Made by a program: the position numbers and the translations under genes
The notes under the pieces: generated by a model
Told to the model about the DNA's origin: nothing
The model's input: only the letters and a program-made list of their open reading frames with translations
The model's database searches: none
From: Rhodospirillum sp047263945
GTDB lineage: Bacteria; Pseudomonadota; Alphaproteobacteria; Rhodospirillales; Rhodospirillaceae
NCBI RefSeq assembly: GCF_047263945.1
Contig: NZ_JBLAVB010000015.1
Span: 29,385-93,384 of the forward strand
DNA: 64,000 nucleotides
Direction: 5' to 3'
Shown: in pieces, positions 25,501-33,845 of the stretch
Position numbering within the stretch: position 1 is the stretch's first letter
Layout of the letters: each line of letters starts with the position of its first letter

Positions 25501-28500
25501 CTATCAATAACCTGTTTGGCCATATTATTAGCCACTACAATATGCACTACCGTAATATCGTGGATATCTTTCAGGAATCCTACGAGGCAAGCCTGCGGAG
25601 TGGAGAGGTTGAATGGGGTGTTTGGGCGGTTAGCTTTATTTATCTATGCCCCTTTATCGAAGGACGGCCTCTCAACTCTTCCATCATACTCATAGATAAA
25701 TTCTATGATTTTATCAGGCAGTCCGGAAGTGAAGCAATCCTGCACCTGACCAGTTTCCATAAAAACTTTATTTTGAACCTGAAAGGTGAAACGGAAACAG
25801 CAGATTCTATCGACACGGAGTTCTATCGCGAAGAAGACTTGATAGAGTACCTGAATAATTCGGAATTCGAATACGGGTGGCTTTGGTATTACCTATACAG
25901 GTCATTCCTGTTCTACCAATACGGGGATTGCGCCAAGGCTTTGGAGTATAGCATCAAGGCGGAAGAGAAGAAGATATTCGCCCCCGCCTTTATGAAGTAT
26001 GCGGAGCAAACCTATTACCACGCGCTGATTCTGGCGGCGAACGGGACGACTCTTCCCGTGGAAAAGCGGCAGGAAACCGTGATCGCAATTGAGGGGTGTT
26101 GCGAGCGTTTGGAGAAATGGGCGAACTCTTGTCCGGAAAACTATCGCCATAAATATCTATTGGTTTCTGCAGAGTTGGCCCGCTTGCGGGGCGAGGACAA
26201 CAAGGCCGGAGACCTGTTTGATGAAGCGATCAAATCCGCGCGCGAGAGCGAATACACTCAGAATGAAGCCCTGGCCAATGAGCTTGCTGCTTTGTCCTTG
26301 ATCGGCCGTGGCAAGGAAACCGCAGCCCAGGGATATCTGATTGAGGCCCATTATTTGTATGAGCGCTGGGGGGCGTCGCGGAAGGCGGAACAACTCCGTG
26401 CCCGCTACCCCTCTCTCCTTCGGAGGGTGGACCTGCCGACGATGGTGGGGGTGTCGACGACGAAAACCGATACGGTGTCTTTGGATTTGGTCGCCATCAT
26501 CAATGCGTCCCAAGCCCTGTCGGCGGAAGTGAATCTGGGGCGTGTTCTCGAAAGTTTGATGCGCATCCTGCAAGAAAACGCGGGTGCTCAGAATGCGCGC
26601 CTTTTGCTGCGTAGCGGTGAAACTTGGCGTGTGGAGGCAGATCTCTCGGGGCGCTCCATCGAGGTTTTGCAGTCGCGAATGGTCTTGCTCAACGCGCCGA
26701 CCGATGACCAGTTTCCCCTTCTTCTGCTGCGCTATGTGGCGCGTAGTGCGGGCAATGCCGGTGAAGGTCGGGCGACAGAAAGTCCGGACCGGACAGATGA
26801 GGAGGGCATCACAAGTGGTGTGAGGGTGGAAGAGGCCGGATTGGTGGTCATTGATGACCTTTCTGCGGACTCCACTTATCGCCATGATCCCTATGTGGTT
26901 AAACATCAGCCTCGGTCCGTCCTTTGTCTGCCTGTGCGCAATCGCAATCGTCTGGTCTGCATTCTTTATCTGGAAAACAACTTGGCCACGGGCGTCTTCA
27001 ATCCGGAGCGGGTCGAATTGTTGAGGATGATTTCCTCGCAGGTCGCCATTTCCATTGATAACGCGCGGCTCTACGATCACTTGGAAACCCAGGTAACGGA
27101 GCGGACCACAGAGTTACAGTTGGCGAAGGAAGAGGCAGAACAGGCTCAGGCGCGGGTTGCCAATCTATTGGATCACTCCGGCCAGGGCTTCCTGTCCTTC
27201 AATGCCAGTTTGGTCGTGGACCCCAATTACAGCCGGGCCTGTGTCGCGATGTTGGGAGAAGTTCCGGCGGGGAAGGATGCAACGCAGGTGCTTTTCGGAG
27301 ACGATGCGCGAAAGGCGGAATTGTTTCGGCTGGGCGCCGGAATTGTGTTCAAGGAAAAAGATCCCTATCAACGGGAAGTGATCCTCTCGCTGTTTCCCGG
27401 TGAAATTTGCCGTGGCTCTCGCATTCTGAATGTGACCTACACGCCCTTGGATAACGGCCATATCATGACCGTGTTGACCGATATCACCGAGGAACGGCGC
27501 CTTGAGGAGACGGTCCGGAAGGAACATCGGGGATTACAGATGGTGGTCGCCGCTGTGACCGAAAACCGTGATTTCTGTGATGCGGTCGCCTCTTTCCAGG
27601 ACTACTTGGATCGGGGATTGGCGGCGACCTTGCTGGCAGGGAGCGATCCGCGTGACGTTCTGGAAAAGGTGTATCGGGAGGTTCATACGTTTAAGGGAAC
27701 GTTGAACCAATTCAGTTTCCTCCATGCGCCTGAGGCGCTCCATGCGTTGGAGGAGGAACTTGCGGAGGTGTCTCGGGACTCCGAAGGGGTGACCGTCGCC
27801 GATATTGCCGGGCTGTTCGCCGTCGCGGGTCTGTCAGAAAGTTTCGAAAAAGATTTGAAGGGGTTATGTCAAATCCTGGGAGATGATTTCCTGGAAGGGG
27901 GCGCACGGGTCTCCTTGACGGCGACGCAGGCGGTCATGCTGGAACAACTGGCATCGAGCCTGCTGAAGGGCGATCCGGTGGATGTGACCGCAGCGGAAAT
28001 GCGGCGTCTGTTGGTGGATATTGGGTATCTGCGGAAGGTTCCCTTGCGCGATGTCATGATCTCCTACGAGCGGGTGGTTCGGCAGGTTGCAGCTCGATTG
28101 GAAAAAGAAATTGGGCCGATGCAGGTTGAGGGCGGTCATGATGTCTGGATTAATCCGGAGCAGTATGAACCCTTCTTGCGCTCGCTTGCCCATCTGTTCC
28201 GGAATTCGGTGACGCATGGGATCGAGGATCCGGATGATCGCGTGTTGGTCGGCAAGGAAGAAGCCGGAAAAATCGCCTGTTCGATCAGCAAAGAGGGGAG
28301 TTCTATTGTCCTGCTGATTGAAGATGATGGGTGTGGAATCGATGCTGATGGCATCCGGAGGAGGGCGTTGGAGGCCGGACTGGTCGAGACTGAGGTGATC
28401 AATCGCCTGTCTCGGGAGGACGCGATTGATTTGATCTTCCTCGACAGGATGACGACCAAGAAGAAAGCCGACCTGTTTTCCGGTCGGGGCGTCGGTCTGT

Positions 28501-28646
28501 CGGCCGTGCGGGCGGAGGTCAGGCGGTTGGGGGGAAGCGTGACTGTCCGCAGCGAGCAGGGGCAGGGGACGTCCTTTGTCATCACCTTGCCGCTCTCCTC
28601 CGACGTGTCTTTGACCGAAACGGTCCATGACCGGGGAGAAGCGTGA
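22524..28646 (+). CDS. Hybrid Ser/Thr kinase - AAA ATPase - GAF - PAS - CheA-like histidine kinase
   Basis: 2040 residues. Residues 7-265 are a Hanks-type kinase with catalytic HKDINPSN (D129), DFG and the APEQTGRMNR activation segment. The ATPase follows with Walker A GYSGVGKT (about 331) and Walker B LLLFLDDLQWAD (about 455). Residues about 740-1290 are a helical repeat region. GAF is at about 1325-1530, a PAS-like domain at 1545-1660. The C-terminus resembles CheA: an Hpt-like helix with REVHTFKG (H1721) and an HATPase with N-box HLFRNSVTHGIEDP, DDGCGID and GRGVGLSAV. No membrane segment is seen. The kinase/AAA/GAF core is the known architecture of large multi-sensor kinases; the CheA-like end in place of a usual HisKA end is less common. 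CheX-like and CheY-like genes follow directly. Confidence 0.9.
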   Translation: MVETIAGYELGERLFSGQLSAVYRGKRGDGRETVIIKVLDQKYPTAEQMARLRHEFAIASRLTGEGTIKVFALEKYGNTLAILMEDMGGIDLGRWIQNSQPSLSEFFPLAIRLVDILDGLHRQGILHKDINPSNILINQRTGDLRLIDFGIASELAMERQQAANLNVLEGTLAYMAPEQTGRMNRPVDYRADYYSLGATFYQLLTGHLLFSSLDPLEIVHSHLARKPTAPSDLNPSVPSALSAIVLKLLAKGAEDRYQSAAGLKADLERCQDLYALVGGDVDFPLGQQDVSDHFHLPQKLYGRESEIETLYATFDRTRRGAAELVLVAGYSGVGKTALIEEARKPLAGGKGYFITGKFDQYRRETPYASIIAAFQGLIRQLLTERDEQIQDWKAKLLDALGDLGRIVTDTIPEVEAIIGPQGALDEIGAAEAEKRFTETFVRFIQVFCQEEHSLLLFLDDLQWADSASLKLIRRLMAGQGEHHLLIIGAYRDNEVSPSHPLVLAIEDIQKNKRVETIFLKPLKESGTRDLVADTVGRTDEAVDELAGLIFRKTKGNPFFINRLLSTIYDQGLLWFDGEKRCWSWDARKISEMQVSDNIVELMVKQLRQLPPGTHSCLLIASCLGGQFDARMISVVSGQSLHDIIAALSKAVREDLIVPVASSLRYAQWITEEDGPSDSVSTQYRFCHDRIHEAAYSQLSDRERLETHHRIGMAMLESVSDADLEDHLFDIVDQLNKSVELLVEDADRARVAQLNLEAAKRARASVANSAALAYLDAGIGLLGDMGWHSEHRTMFDLYYNKTECEFLCGHLARSEQSFDITISQAQDNCEKLAIYELMMRIHLTSNKFGEGLRLAREALSLYGMALAFDDPKVMQDLANKELEEVEARLANRDLKSLLEAPLHGDEELGRHFAILFRVWTLCFLGGHLPTMNYAGLKIVSLTLDKGNDQYSSFGYIVYAMILVAEKENYSQAYEFGMLAMEMNRHLGNVAAIPPINNLFGHIISHYNMHYRNIVDIFQESYEASLRSGEVEWGVWAVSFIYLCPFIEGRPLNSSIILIDKFYDFIRQSGSEAILHLTSFHKNFILNLKGETETADSIDTEFYREEDLIEYLNNSEFEYGWLWYYLYRSFLFYQYGDCAKALEYSIKAEEKKIFAPAFMKYAEQTYYHALILAANGTTLPVEKRQETVIAIEGCCERLEKWANSCPENYRHKYLLVSAELARLRGEDNKAGDLFDEAIKSARESEYTQNEALANELAALSLIGRGKETAAQGYLIEAHYLYERWGASRKAEQLRARYPSLLRRVDLPTMVGVSTTKTDTVSLDLVAIINASQALSAEVNLGRVLESLMRILQENAGAQNARLLLRSGETWRVEADLSGRSIEVLQSRMVLLNAPTDDQFPLLLLRYVARSAGNAGEGRATESPDRTDEEGITSGVRVEEAGLVVIDDLSADSTYRHDPYVVKHQPRSVLCLPVRNRNRLVCILYLENNLATGVFNPERVELLRMISSQVAISIDNARLYDHLETQVTERTTELQLAKEEAEQAQARVANLLDHSGQGFLSFNASLVVDPNYSRACVAMLGEVPAGKDATQVLFGDDARKAELFRLGAGIVFKEKDPYQREVILSLFPGEICRGSRILNVTYTPLDNGHIMTVLTDITEERRLEETVRKEHRGLQMVVAAVTENRDFCDAVASFQDYLDRGLAATLLAGSDPRDVLEKVYREVHTFKGTLNQFSFLHAPEALHALEEELAEVSRDSEGVTVADIAGLFAVAGLSESFEKDLKGLCQILGDDFLEGGARVSLTATQAVMLEQLASSLLKGDPVDVTAAEMRRLLVDIGYLRKVPLRDVMISYERVVRQVAARLEKEIGPMQVEGGHDVWINPEQYEPFLRSLAHLFRNSVTHGIEDPDDRVLVGKEEAGKIACSISKEGSSIVLLIEDDGCGIDADGIRRRALEAGLVETEVINRLSREDAIDLIFLDRMTTKKKADLFSGRGVGLSAVRAEVRRLGGSVTVRSEQGQGTSFVITLPLSSDVSLTETVHDRGEA

Positions 28647-28833
28647 GGTCATGGACGGGGCATAGGCAGAACGATAAAGCGGCAAGTCGTTTCTGAAGAG
28701 TGCTAAGCGTTATCGGTGCTGTTTGAGTTTTTACCGCCTTCGGTTCCGACGATGCTTGATTAGGTGCGTCAAACCGGTTAATCCAAGTAGAAGTTCAGTT
28801 TTCTCGCTGCCCATCCTTTTAGGGGAGACCAAG

Positions 28834-29391
28834 ATGTTAGGCCCCAAGATACCAGGATCTTCTGAGAGTAACGCCTTTAATAAAAGCGTTGTCTCGTCCC
28901 TGTTGTCATCCATTCTAGCCCGGGTCAAATACGTACTGGGGGAAGAAGCGAATATCGAGGTACGAGAGGTGTTGTCGATTGATAGCGCCGTCGATAAGCT
29001 TCACCTGCATGACATGACCGTTCTGGCCGGGCTCGGCTCTCCGGTCAACGTCCTGGTGGCTTTCAGCTTCGAGGAAGATTTGGTTGTGGGGCTATTCGAA
29101 GGTATGGCCGAGGGATTGGAGTTGGATGGCGAGGACATAGATCTCTATAAGGAGGAATGTGCCGCCGAAGCGATCAATATTGTTTTAGGGTTGAGTACGG
29201 CCGACCTTCAGTCCGAGGATATTACCATCAGCTTGTCTCCGCCCGTAGTGCTGGACAATGCACGGTGGATCCACCGCCATAAGAATGCCCATTTCGCCTG
29301 CATGCGATTGACGACGGATAGGGGATTTCTGGATGTGAACGTCGTCGGTCCCCGGGATCTGTTCGACGAACGCATGAACTACACAGTATAG
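28834..29391 (+). CDS. CheX-like phosphatase-family protein
   Basis: 185 residues from ATG 28834, chosen because AGGGGAG precedes it; the frame is open to 28723. Residues about 100-135 (EECAAEAINIVLGLSTADL... ISLSPPVVL) match the CheX/CheC-type fold, including the ExxN pair (E-A-I-N) that removes phosphate from CheY. It lies between the CheA-like kinase and a CheY-like receiver with 8 bases to the latter. The likely role is dephosphorylation or tuning of that receiver. Similarity is recognised by pattern only, so the catalytic claim is moderate. Confidence 0.7.
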   Translation: MLGPKIPGSSESNAFNKSVVSSLLSSILARVKYVLGEEANIEVREVLSIDSAVDKLHLHDMTVLAGLGSPVNVLVAFSFEEDLVVGLFEGMAEGLELDGEDIDLYKEECAAEAINIVLGLSTADLQSEDITISLSPPVVLDNARWIHRHKNAHFACMRLTTDRGFLDVNVVGPRDLFDERMNYTV

Positions 29392-29399
29392 GAATCTCA

Positions 29400-29774
29400 A
29401 TGTCTTCCCTTCGTGTTCTCGTCGTCGATGACTCTCTTATTACGGTGAAAAAAATCACCGGTATTCTCGCTGAATTAGGACATAGCGTCGTTGGTACCGC
29501 TGGTACTGGTGCCGGTGCCGTATCCGCCTATCGGGAGTTGAAGCCGGATATGGTGACCATGGATATCACCATGCCGGATATGGATGGCGTGGAGGCTACA
29601 CGCCTGATTATTGAAGAATTTCCGAGCGCCACAATTATTATGGTCACCTCCCATGGCCAGGAGCGGATGTTGTTCAACTCCCTTGAAGCGGGCGCCAAGG
29701 GTTATCTTTTGAAGCCCTTGAAGAGAGACAAGCTGGAAAGCCTTATCGAAAAGGCTATGACGCGGGGCGTTTGA
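29400..29774 (+). CDS. CheY-like response regulator
   Basis: 124-residue stand-alone receiver with D10/D11, phosphoacceptor D55 (TMDITMPDM), T83 and K105 (LLKPL). It ends the kinase/CheX-like/CheY operon and is the obvious phosphate acceptor of the CheA-like kinase. It is a paralogue of the receiver at 1311-1685. No output domain. Confidence 0.92.
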   Translation: MSSLRVLVVDDSLITVKKITGILAELGHSVVGTAGTGAGAVSAYRELKPDMVTMDITMPDMDGVEATRLIIEEFPSATIIMVTSHGQERMLFNSLEAGAKGYLLKPLKRDKLESLIEKAMTRGV

Positions 29775-29778
29775 CGCT

Positions 29779-29827
29779 AGAGCGGAATGAGGAAAAGTGT
29801 GTGCGGTTTTCCGTCTCATTCCGCTCT
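29779..29827. terminator. TAGAGC-type palindrome after the receiver gene
   Basis: Arms AGAGCGGAATGAG and CTCATTCCGCTCT with inner GAAAA/TTTTC pairing form a long hairpin immediately after the stop at 29774. It probably terminates the signalling operon. It starts with TAGAGC, like other intergenic palindromes in this window. Confidence 0.7.
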
Positions 29828-29840
29828 AACGATATGATTT

Positions 29841-29893
29841 GGATCACGTTTATGAAATCAGGTCGGGCAGACTTGATTTCATAAACGTGATCC
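29841..29893. repeat. 20-base perfect inverted repeat upstream of the sigma-54 activator
   Basis: Arms GGATCACGTTTATGAAATCA (29841-29860) and its exact complement (29874-29893) enclose a 13-base loop. It lies 138 bases before the activator start. It could be a bidirectional terminator, an operator, or a dispersed repeat. Confidence 0.8.
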
Positions 29894-30031
29894 AGGCCTT
29901 GACGACCTTTGGGTTCGCTCCACGGGGCGTCGTCGGGGGCCCTTCCGTTCAGGTGATGCGAACCTTCCGGGTTGGGGGGCTCGCTTCCTGCACAGGGGTC
30001 CCAGGCCAGTCGGATCGGGGGCGGACGCGAC

Positions 30032-31477
30032 ATGAACGAACAAGATGTGCGTCGTCAGGCTGCTAAATCCTTGTCGGCGCTGTTTGACACCCTGTACGAG
30101 GGGGCTTTCGCGGTTGATTTATCCGGGCGGGTCACCTGGATGAACCATAAGTTCAAGGCGCTGATCGGCTGGAATGGCGCCGAACCGGTGGAAGGCCAAC
30201 CCATCGAGGAGGTTTTGCCTAAAAGTCGTATGCACCGGGTTCTGGAAACCGGGCAGGCGGATCTTTTAGATCTGGTGCCTTTGGGACGCCACCAACTCAC
30301 CGTTTCCCGCCTCCCCCTGCACGATGACTCCGGAACCCTGGCCGGAGCCATGGGCGTTATCCTCTATGACCGGTTGCATAGCCTGAAGCCTCTGGTTGAC
30401 CGCTTTCAAACCCTTCAGGAGGATTTGGAGAGGGCCCGCCAGGATTTGGCCCGAAGCCGGGCGGCCAAGTACAGTCTTGCCACGTTCGTTGGCGGGGCAG
30501 AGGGGGTGCGCGCGTTGAAACGCCGTGCGCGCCAGGCTGCCGACCGCGAGGCTCCCGTCCTCATTACCGGTGAGACCGGGGTGGGCAAGGAACTGCTGGC
30601 CCATGGCATCCATGCCGCTTCGGGGCGGGCGGCCAAACCCATGGTGCGGATCAATGTCTCGGCAATCCCCGAAGGTCTTTTGGAAGGCGAATTGTTTGGC
30701 GCCGCGCCGGGCGCCTATACGGGGGCTGATCGCAAGGGGCGGGAGGGCAAAGTCAAGCTGGCCGACGGGGGCACCTTGTTCCTTGATGAAATCGGCGACA
30801 TGCCCCTGGCTCTGCAAACCAAGCTGCTGCGGGTGCTGCAGGAACAGGAGATCGAGCCGCTCGGTGCCAATAGGGTCATTCCCGTGAACGTGCGCGTCAT
30901 CTCCGCCACCAGCCGGGATTTGCCCGCCATGGTCGCCGACGGTAGCTTTCGGGCCGACTTGTTCTACCGCCTGAACGTTCTTCCTCTCCACGCCCCAGCC
31001 CTGCGGGATCGGCTGGAAGATTTGCCGTTGCTTTGCGATGCCCTGCTGGAGGGGATGGCCGAGCGGGATGGTGGCGTGCCCCGGTCCGTTACGGAGGAAG
31101 GGCTGTGTCGCTTGGCTGACCACGACTGGCCAGGGAACGTGCGCGAACTGCGGAATGTCCTGGAGCAGGCCGTCGCGGCCGCGGAGGACGACCACCTGGG
31201 GCCGGAAATGTTCGACGCCCTCCTGCCGCCGCCAAAGAGGAAGAGGTCCGCGCCGGTCCCACCCTCGGCGGTCGGGGAGGAGGGACGGATCCGTCCCTTA
31301 CGCGATCTTCTCGCCGAGACCGAGGCTGCGGCCATTCGGGCGGCCCTTGAAGCCACGGGTGGCAATCGGGGGCAGGCTGCCAAGGCCTTGGGGATTTCCC
31401 GCAGCCAGTTTTACGAGAAGCTGGCCTCCATGGAGGGGGCAGAGCCCCCCGTCCGGAAAGCCGGACAAACCCAATGA
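30032..31477 (+). CDS. Sigma-54-dependent transcriptional activator (PAS-AAA-Fis)
   Basis: 481 residues from ATG 30032. Residues 10-115 form a PAS sensor, then a coiled linker. The AAA+ domain has Walker A GETGVGKE (about 180) and GTLFLDEIGDMPL as Walker B. The sigma-54 contact loop is GAYTGA (about 227) instead of GAFTGA, a conservative change at the critical aromatic. The C-terminus carries a Fis-type helix-turn-helix (GNRGQAAKALGISRSQFYEKL, 444-465). There is no receiver domain, so control is through PAS ligand binding or a partner. Its gene abuts five copies of GTCCGG-N4-CCGGAC and a -24/-12 promoter ahead of the ABC operon, its likely target. Confidence 0.92.
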   Translation: MNEQDVRRQAAKSLSALFDTLYEGAFAVDLSGRVTWMNHKFKALIGWNGAEPVEGQPIEEVLPKSRMHRVLETGQADLLDLVPLGRHQLTVSRLPLHDDSGTLAGAMGVILYDRLHSLKPLVDRFQTLQEDLERARQDLARSRAAKYSLATFVGGAEGVRALKRRARQAADREAPVLITGETGVGKELLAHGIHAASGRAAKPMVRINVSAIPEGLLEGELFGAAPGAYTGADRKGREGKVKLADGGTLFLDEIGDMPLALQTKLLRVLQEQEIEPLGANRVIPVNVRVISATSRDLPAMVADGSFRADLFYRLNVLPLHAPALRDRLEDLPLLCDALLEGMAERDGGVPRSVTEEGLCRLADHDWPGNVRELRNVLEQAVAAAEDDHLGPEMFDALLPPPKRKRSAPVPPSAVGEEGRIRPLRDLLAETEAAAIRAALEATGGNRGQAAKALGISRSQFYEKLASMEGAEPPVRKAGQTQ

Positions 31478-31624
31478 CCGTCCGGAAAGCCGGACAAACC
31501 CAATGACCGTCCGGAAAGCCGGACAAGTCTGGTGATTGTCCGGGAAACCGGACAATGTCTTATAATTTATTGAATTTCCTTGTATATTCTCCTGAGGCTG
31601 AGTGATTTGTCCGGAATCCCGGAC
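31451..31624. promoter_or_regulatory. Array of five GTCCGG-N4-CCGGAC palindromes (enhancer-like)
   Basis: Identical half-sites occur at 31451-31466, 31480-31495, 31509-31524, 31538-31553 and 31609-31624. The first four start exactly 29 bases apart; three of those lie in a 29-base direct repeat. The first lies inside the activator's last codons. They sit about 80-250 bases upstream of the predicted start of transcription of the ABC operon, the usual place for sigma-54 enhancer sites. Binding by the adjacent activator is inference. Confidence 0.82.
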
Positions 31625-31635
31625 AGGGGGCGATC

Positions 31636-31672
31636 GAACCCGCAGCGCTGATTTGCGGAGATCTGCGGGTTC
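31636..31672. repeat. Inverted repeat between enhancer array and promoter
   Basis: GAACCCGCAG and CTGCGGGTTC pair across 17 bases just upstream of the -24 element. It may be a further operator or a weak terminator for the activator transcript. Confidence 0.5.
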
Positions 31673-31678
31673 TGGCTT

Positions 31679-31694
31679 TGGCATGTCTTGTGCA
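31679..31694 (+). promoter_or_regulatory. Sigma-54 (-24/-12) promoter
   Basis: TGGCATG-N4-GTGCA matches the RpoN consensus with the invariant GG and GC exactly 10 bases apart. It lies 62 bases before the start of the binding-protein gene, downstream of the palindrome array. Confidence 0.78.
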
Positions 31695-31755
31695 CAAGAC
31701 TACGGGAAAACTCCCCCGTAGAGGGGACAAGCGAACAGGTTCCAAGGAGGAATTC

Positions 31756-32982
31756 ATGTCCCTGCCCCGTACTCTCGGGCTGGCTTTGGCTGGTCTTGCC
31801 CTTTCGGCGACCGCTTCGGTGGCCGTTTCAGGCGCCTGGGCCGCCGACCCCGTGAAAATCGCCCATGTCTATGGCAAGACGGGCGCGCTCGAAGCCTATG
31901 CCAAGCAATCCCATACGGGCTTGATGATGGGGCTGGAGTATCTGACCCAGGGCACCATGGAGGTGGCCGGACGCAAGATCGAGGTCATCGAGAAGGACAC
32001 CCAAGGCAAGCCCGACCAGGGCCGGGCCCTGTTGGCCGAGGCCTATGGCGATGACGAGGTGGACTTGGCGATTGGCCCCGTGTCTTCCGGTGTGGCGCTG
32101 GCCATGCTGCCGGTGGCTGCAGATTATGCCAAGGTCCTGATCGTTGAGCCGGCCGTGGCGGACAGCATCACCGGCGAGAACTGGAACCGCTTCATCTTCC
32201 GCACCGGGCGCAATTCCTCCCAGGACGCCATCGCCAATTCCAAGGCTTTGGGCAAGCCCGGCGTGAAGATTGCCACCTTGGCCCAGGATTATGCCTTCGG
32301 ACGGGACGGTGTCGCCGCCTTCAAGGCCGCCTTGAAGGGCTCGGGGGCCGAGGTGGTCTTCGAGGAATATGCACCCACCGACACAAAGGATTTTACCGCC
32401 CATGGGCAGCGCCTGTTTGACGCCCTGAAGGACCAGGCCCCAAATGACCAAGATGGCGAAAAAATCATCTTCGTGATCTGGGCTGGGGGCGGCAATCCGC
32501 TGGGCAAGCTCAAGGCGATGGCGCCGGAACGCTATGGCATCGAATTGTCCAGCGGCGGCAATATCCTGCCAGCCATGGCGGCCTACAAGGATCTGCCGGG
32601 GATGAAGGGAGCGACCTACTATTATTATGACATCCCCCAGAACGCCATGAATGCCTGGCTGGTCAAGGAACACTTTGCCCGATACGGCGAGCCCCCCGAT
32701 TTCTTCACGGCGGGCGGTTTCGCCGCAGCCTCCGCCGTGGTTGCCGCCCTGGAAAAGACCGGAGGCGACACCGACAGCGATAGCTTGATCGAGGCGATGG
32801 AAGGCATGTCCTTCATGACTCCCAAGGGCGAGATGACCTTCCGGCCCGAAGACCATCAGGCCATGCAGGACATGTACGCCTTCAAGATCGACGTGAAAGA
32901 CGATGTGGCCTGGGGCATCCCTAAGCTGACCCAGGTGATCAAGCCCTCTGACATGGACATCCCCATCCGCAACAAGCGGTAA
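31756..32982 (+). CDS. ABC transporter substrate-binding protein, branched-chain amino acid type
   Basis: 408 residues from ATG 31756, with a strong AAGGAGG 6 bases upstream. A Sec signal peptide is visible (hydrophobic 7-27, cleavage after about A29, AWA-ADPVK). The mature part is the type I periplasmic-binding fold of the LivK/AmiC class (VKIAHVYGKTGALEAYAKQ; DEVDLAIGPVSSGVALAM; TLAQDYAFGRDGVAAF). It captures the substrate in the periplasm for the LivH/M/G/F-like transporter that follows. The ligand is not predictable; the operon-terminal hydrolase hints at an ester, amide or lactone. Transcription probably starts at the sigma-54 promoter. Confidence 0.9.
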   Translation: MSLPRTLGLALAGLALSATASVAVSGAWAADPVKIAHVYGKTGALEAYAKQSHTGLMMGLEYLTQGTMEVAGRKIEVIEKDTQGKPDQGRALLAEAYGDDEVDLAIGPVSSGVALAMLPVAADYAKVLIVEPAVADSITGENWNRFIFRTGRNSSQDAIANSKALGKPGVKIATLAQDYAFGRDGVAAFKAALKGSGAEVVFEEYAPTDTKDFTAHGQRLFDALKDQAPNDQDGEKIIFVIWAGGGNPLGKLKAMAPERYGIELSSGGNILPAMAAYKDLPGMKGATYYYYDIPQNAMNAWLVKEHFARYGEPPDFFTAGGFAAASAVVAALEKTGGDTDSDSLIEAMEGMSFMTPKGEMTFRPEDHQAMQDMYAFKIDVKDDVAWGIPKLTQVIKPSDMDIPIRNKR

Positions 32983-32998
32983 GTCCCCCTGTCGGCAT

Positions 32999-33021
32999 CC
33001 GGGCGGGCCCCGCCCGCCCGG
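32999..33021 (+). terminator. GC-rich hairpin between binding-protein and ATPase genes
   Basis: CCGGGCGGG and CCCGCCCGG form a 9-base stem with a 5-base loop, followed by a T-rich stretch. Such hairpins often cause partial termination or protect the 3' end of binding-protein mRNA, keeping it above the transporter subunits. Confidence 0.7.
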
Positions 33022-33065
33022 ACAGCTCTTTTCTTCCCCCATGCGTTCCCCTGTCGAGGATGTCC

Positions 33066-33845
33066 ATGTTGGACCAAAAGGAACATCCGGTCCTGGTGAC
33101 CGAAGGCCTGACCATTCGCTTTGGTGGTCATGTGGCCGTGAACGAGGTCTCTTGCGGTTTCGACCGGGGGACTCTGACGGCCATCGTCGGCCCCAATGGG
33201 GCGGGGAAGACCACCTATTTCAACCTCATTTCCGGCCAGCTTCCCGCCACCAGTGGCAGGGTGCGCCTGCATGGGGAGGACATCACTGGCCTGTCGGCCC
33301 CCAAACGCACGGAACGGGGCATCGGTCGGGCCTTCCAGCTCACTAACCTGTTCCCCAATCTGACGGTGCAGGAGAACGTGCGGCTGGCGGTGCAAGCCCG
33401 CACGGCCCATGGGTTCAGCCTGTTCTCCATGGCCAGCAGCCATGTGGAAATGATCGAGGCCGCAGACCATGTCCTGGGTCGGGTGGGGTTGCTGGCCCGG
33501 GCCGAGGACATCGCCGCGACCCTGCCCCATGGAGATCAGCGCAAGTTGGAGGTCGCCCTGCTGCTGGCCCTGGAACGGGATGTCCTGATGTTCGACGAAC
33601 CGACCGCCGGGATGAGCGTCGACGAGGCCCCGGTGATCCTGGACCTGATCCACGAAATCAAATCCGACCCCTCTAAGACCATCCTGCTGGTGGAGCACAA
33701 AATGGACGTGATCCGCTCGCTGGCCGACCGGATCATCGTCTTGCACAACGGCTACCTCGTGGCCGACGGCGACCCGGAGGAGGTCATGGGTAGCCCCATC
33801 GTCCAGGAAGCCTATTTGGGAACGGGAGCCGCCGACCATGTTTGA
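33066..33845 (+). CDS. ABC transporter ATPase, LivG-like
   Basis: 259 residues from ATG 33066, which has GAGG at good spacing; ATG 33060 is an alternative. Walker A GPNGAGKTT, Walker B VLMFDEPTAGMS and a histidine switch (LVEHKMD) are present. The signature loop reads LPHGDQRKLEVA in place of LSGGQ, as is usual in LivG. It powers import of the compound bound by the upstream periplasmic protein. Its end overlaps the next gene by 8 bases. Confidence 0.9.
   Translation: MLDQKEHPVLVTEGLTIRFGGHVAVNEVSCGFDRGTLTAIVGPNGAGKTTYFNLISGQLPATSGRVRLHGEDITGLSAPKRTERGIGRAFQLTNLFPNLTVQENVRLAVQARTAHGFSLFSMASSHVEMIEAADHVLGRVGLLARAEDIAATLPHGDQRKLEVALLLALERDVLMFDEPTAGMSVDEAPVILDLIHEIKSDPSKTILLVEHKMDVIRSLADRIIVLHNGYLVADGDPEEVMGSPIVQEAYLGTGAADHV

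Noticed and set aside
31448..31553. CRISPR array from 29-base repeats
   Set aside because: The repeats are contiguous with no unique spacers, few copies and no cas genes; they are palindromic protein-binding sites.
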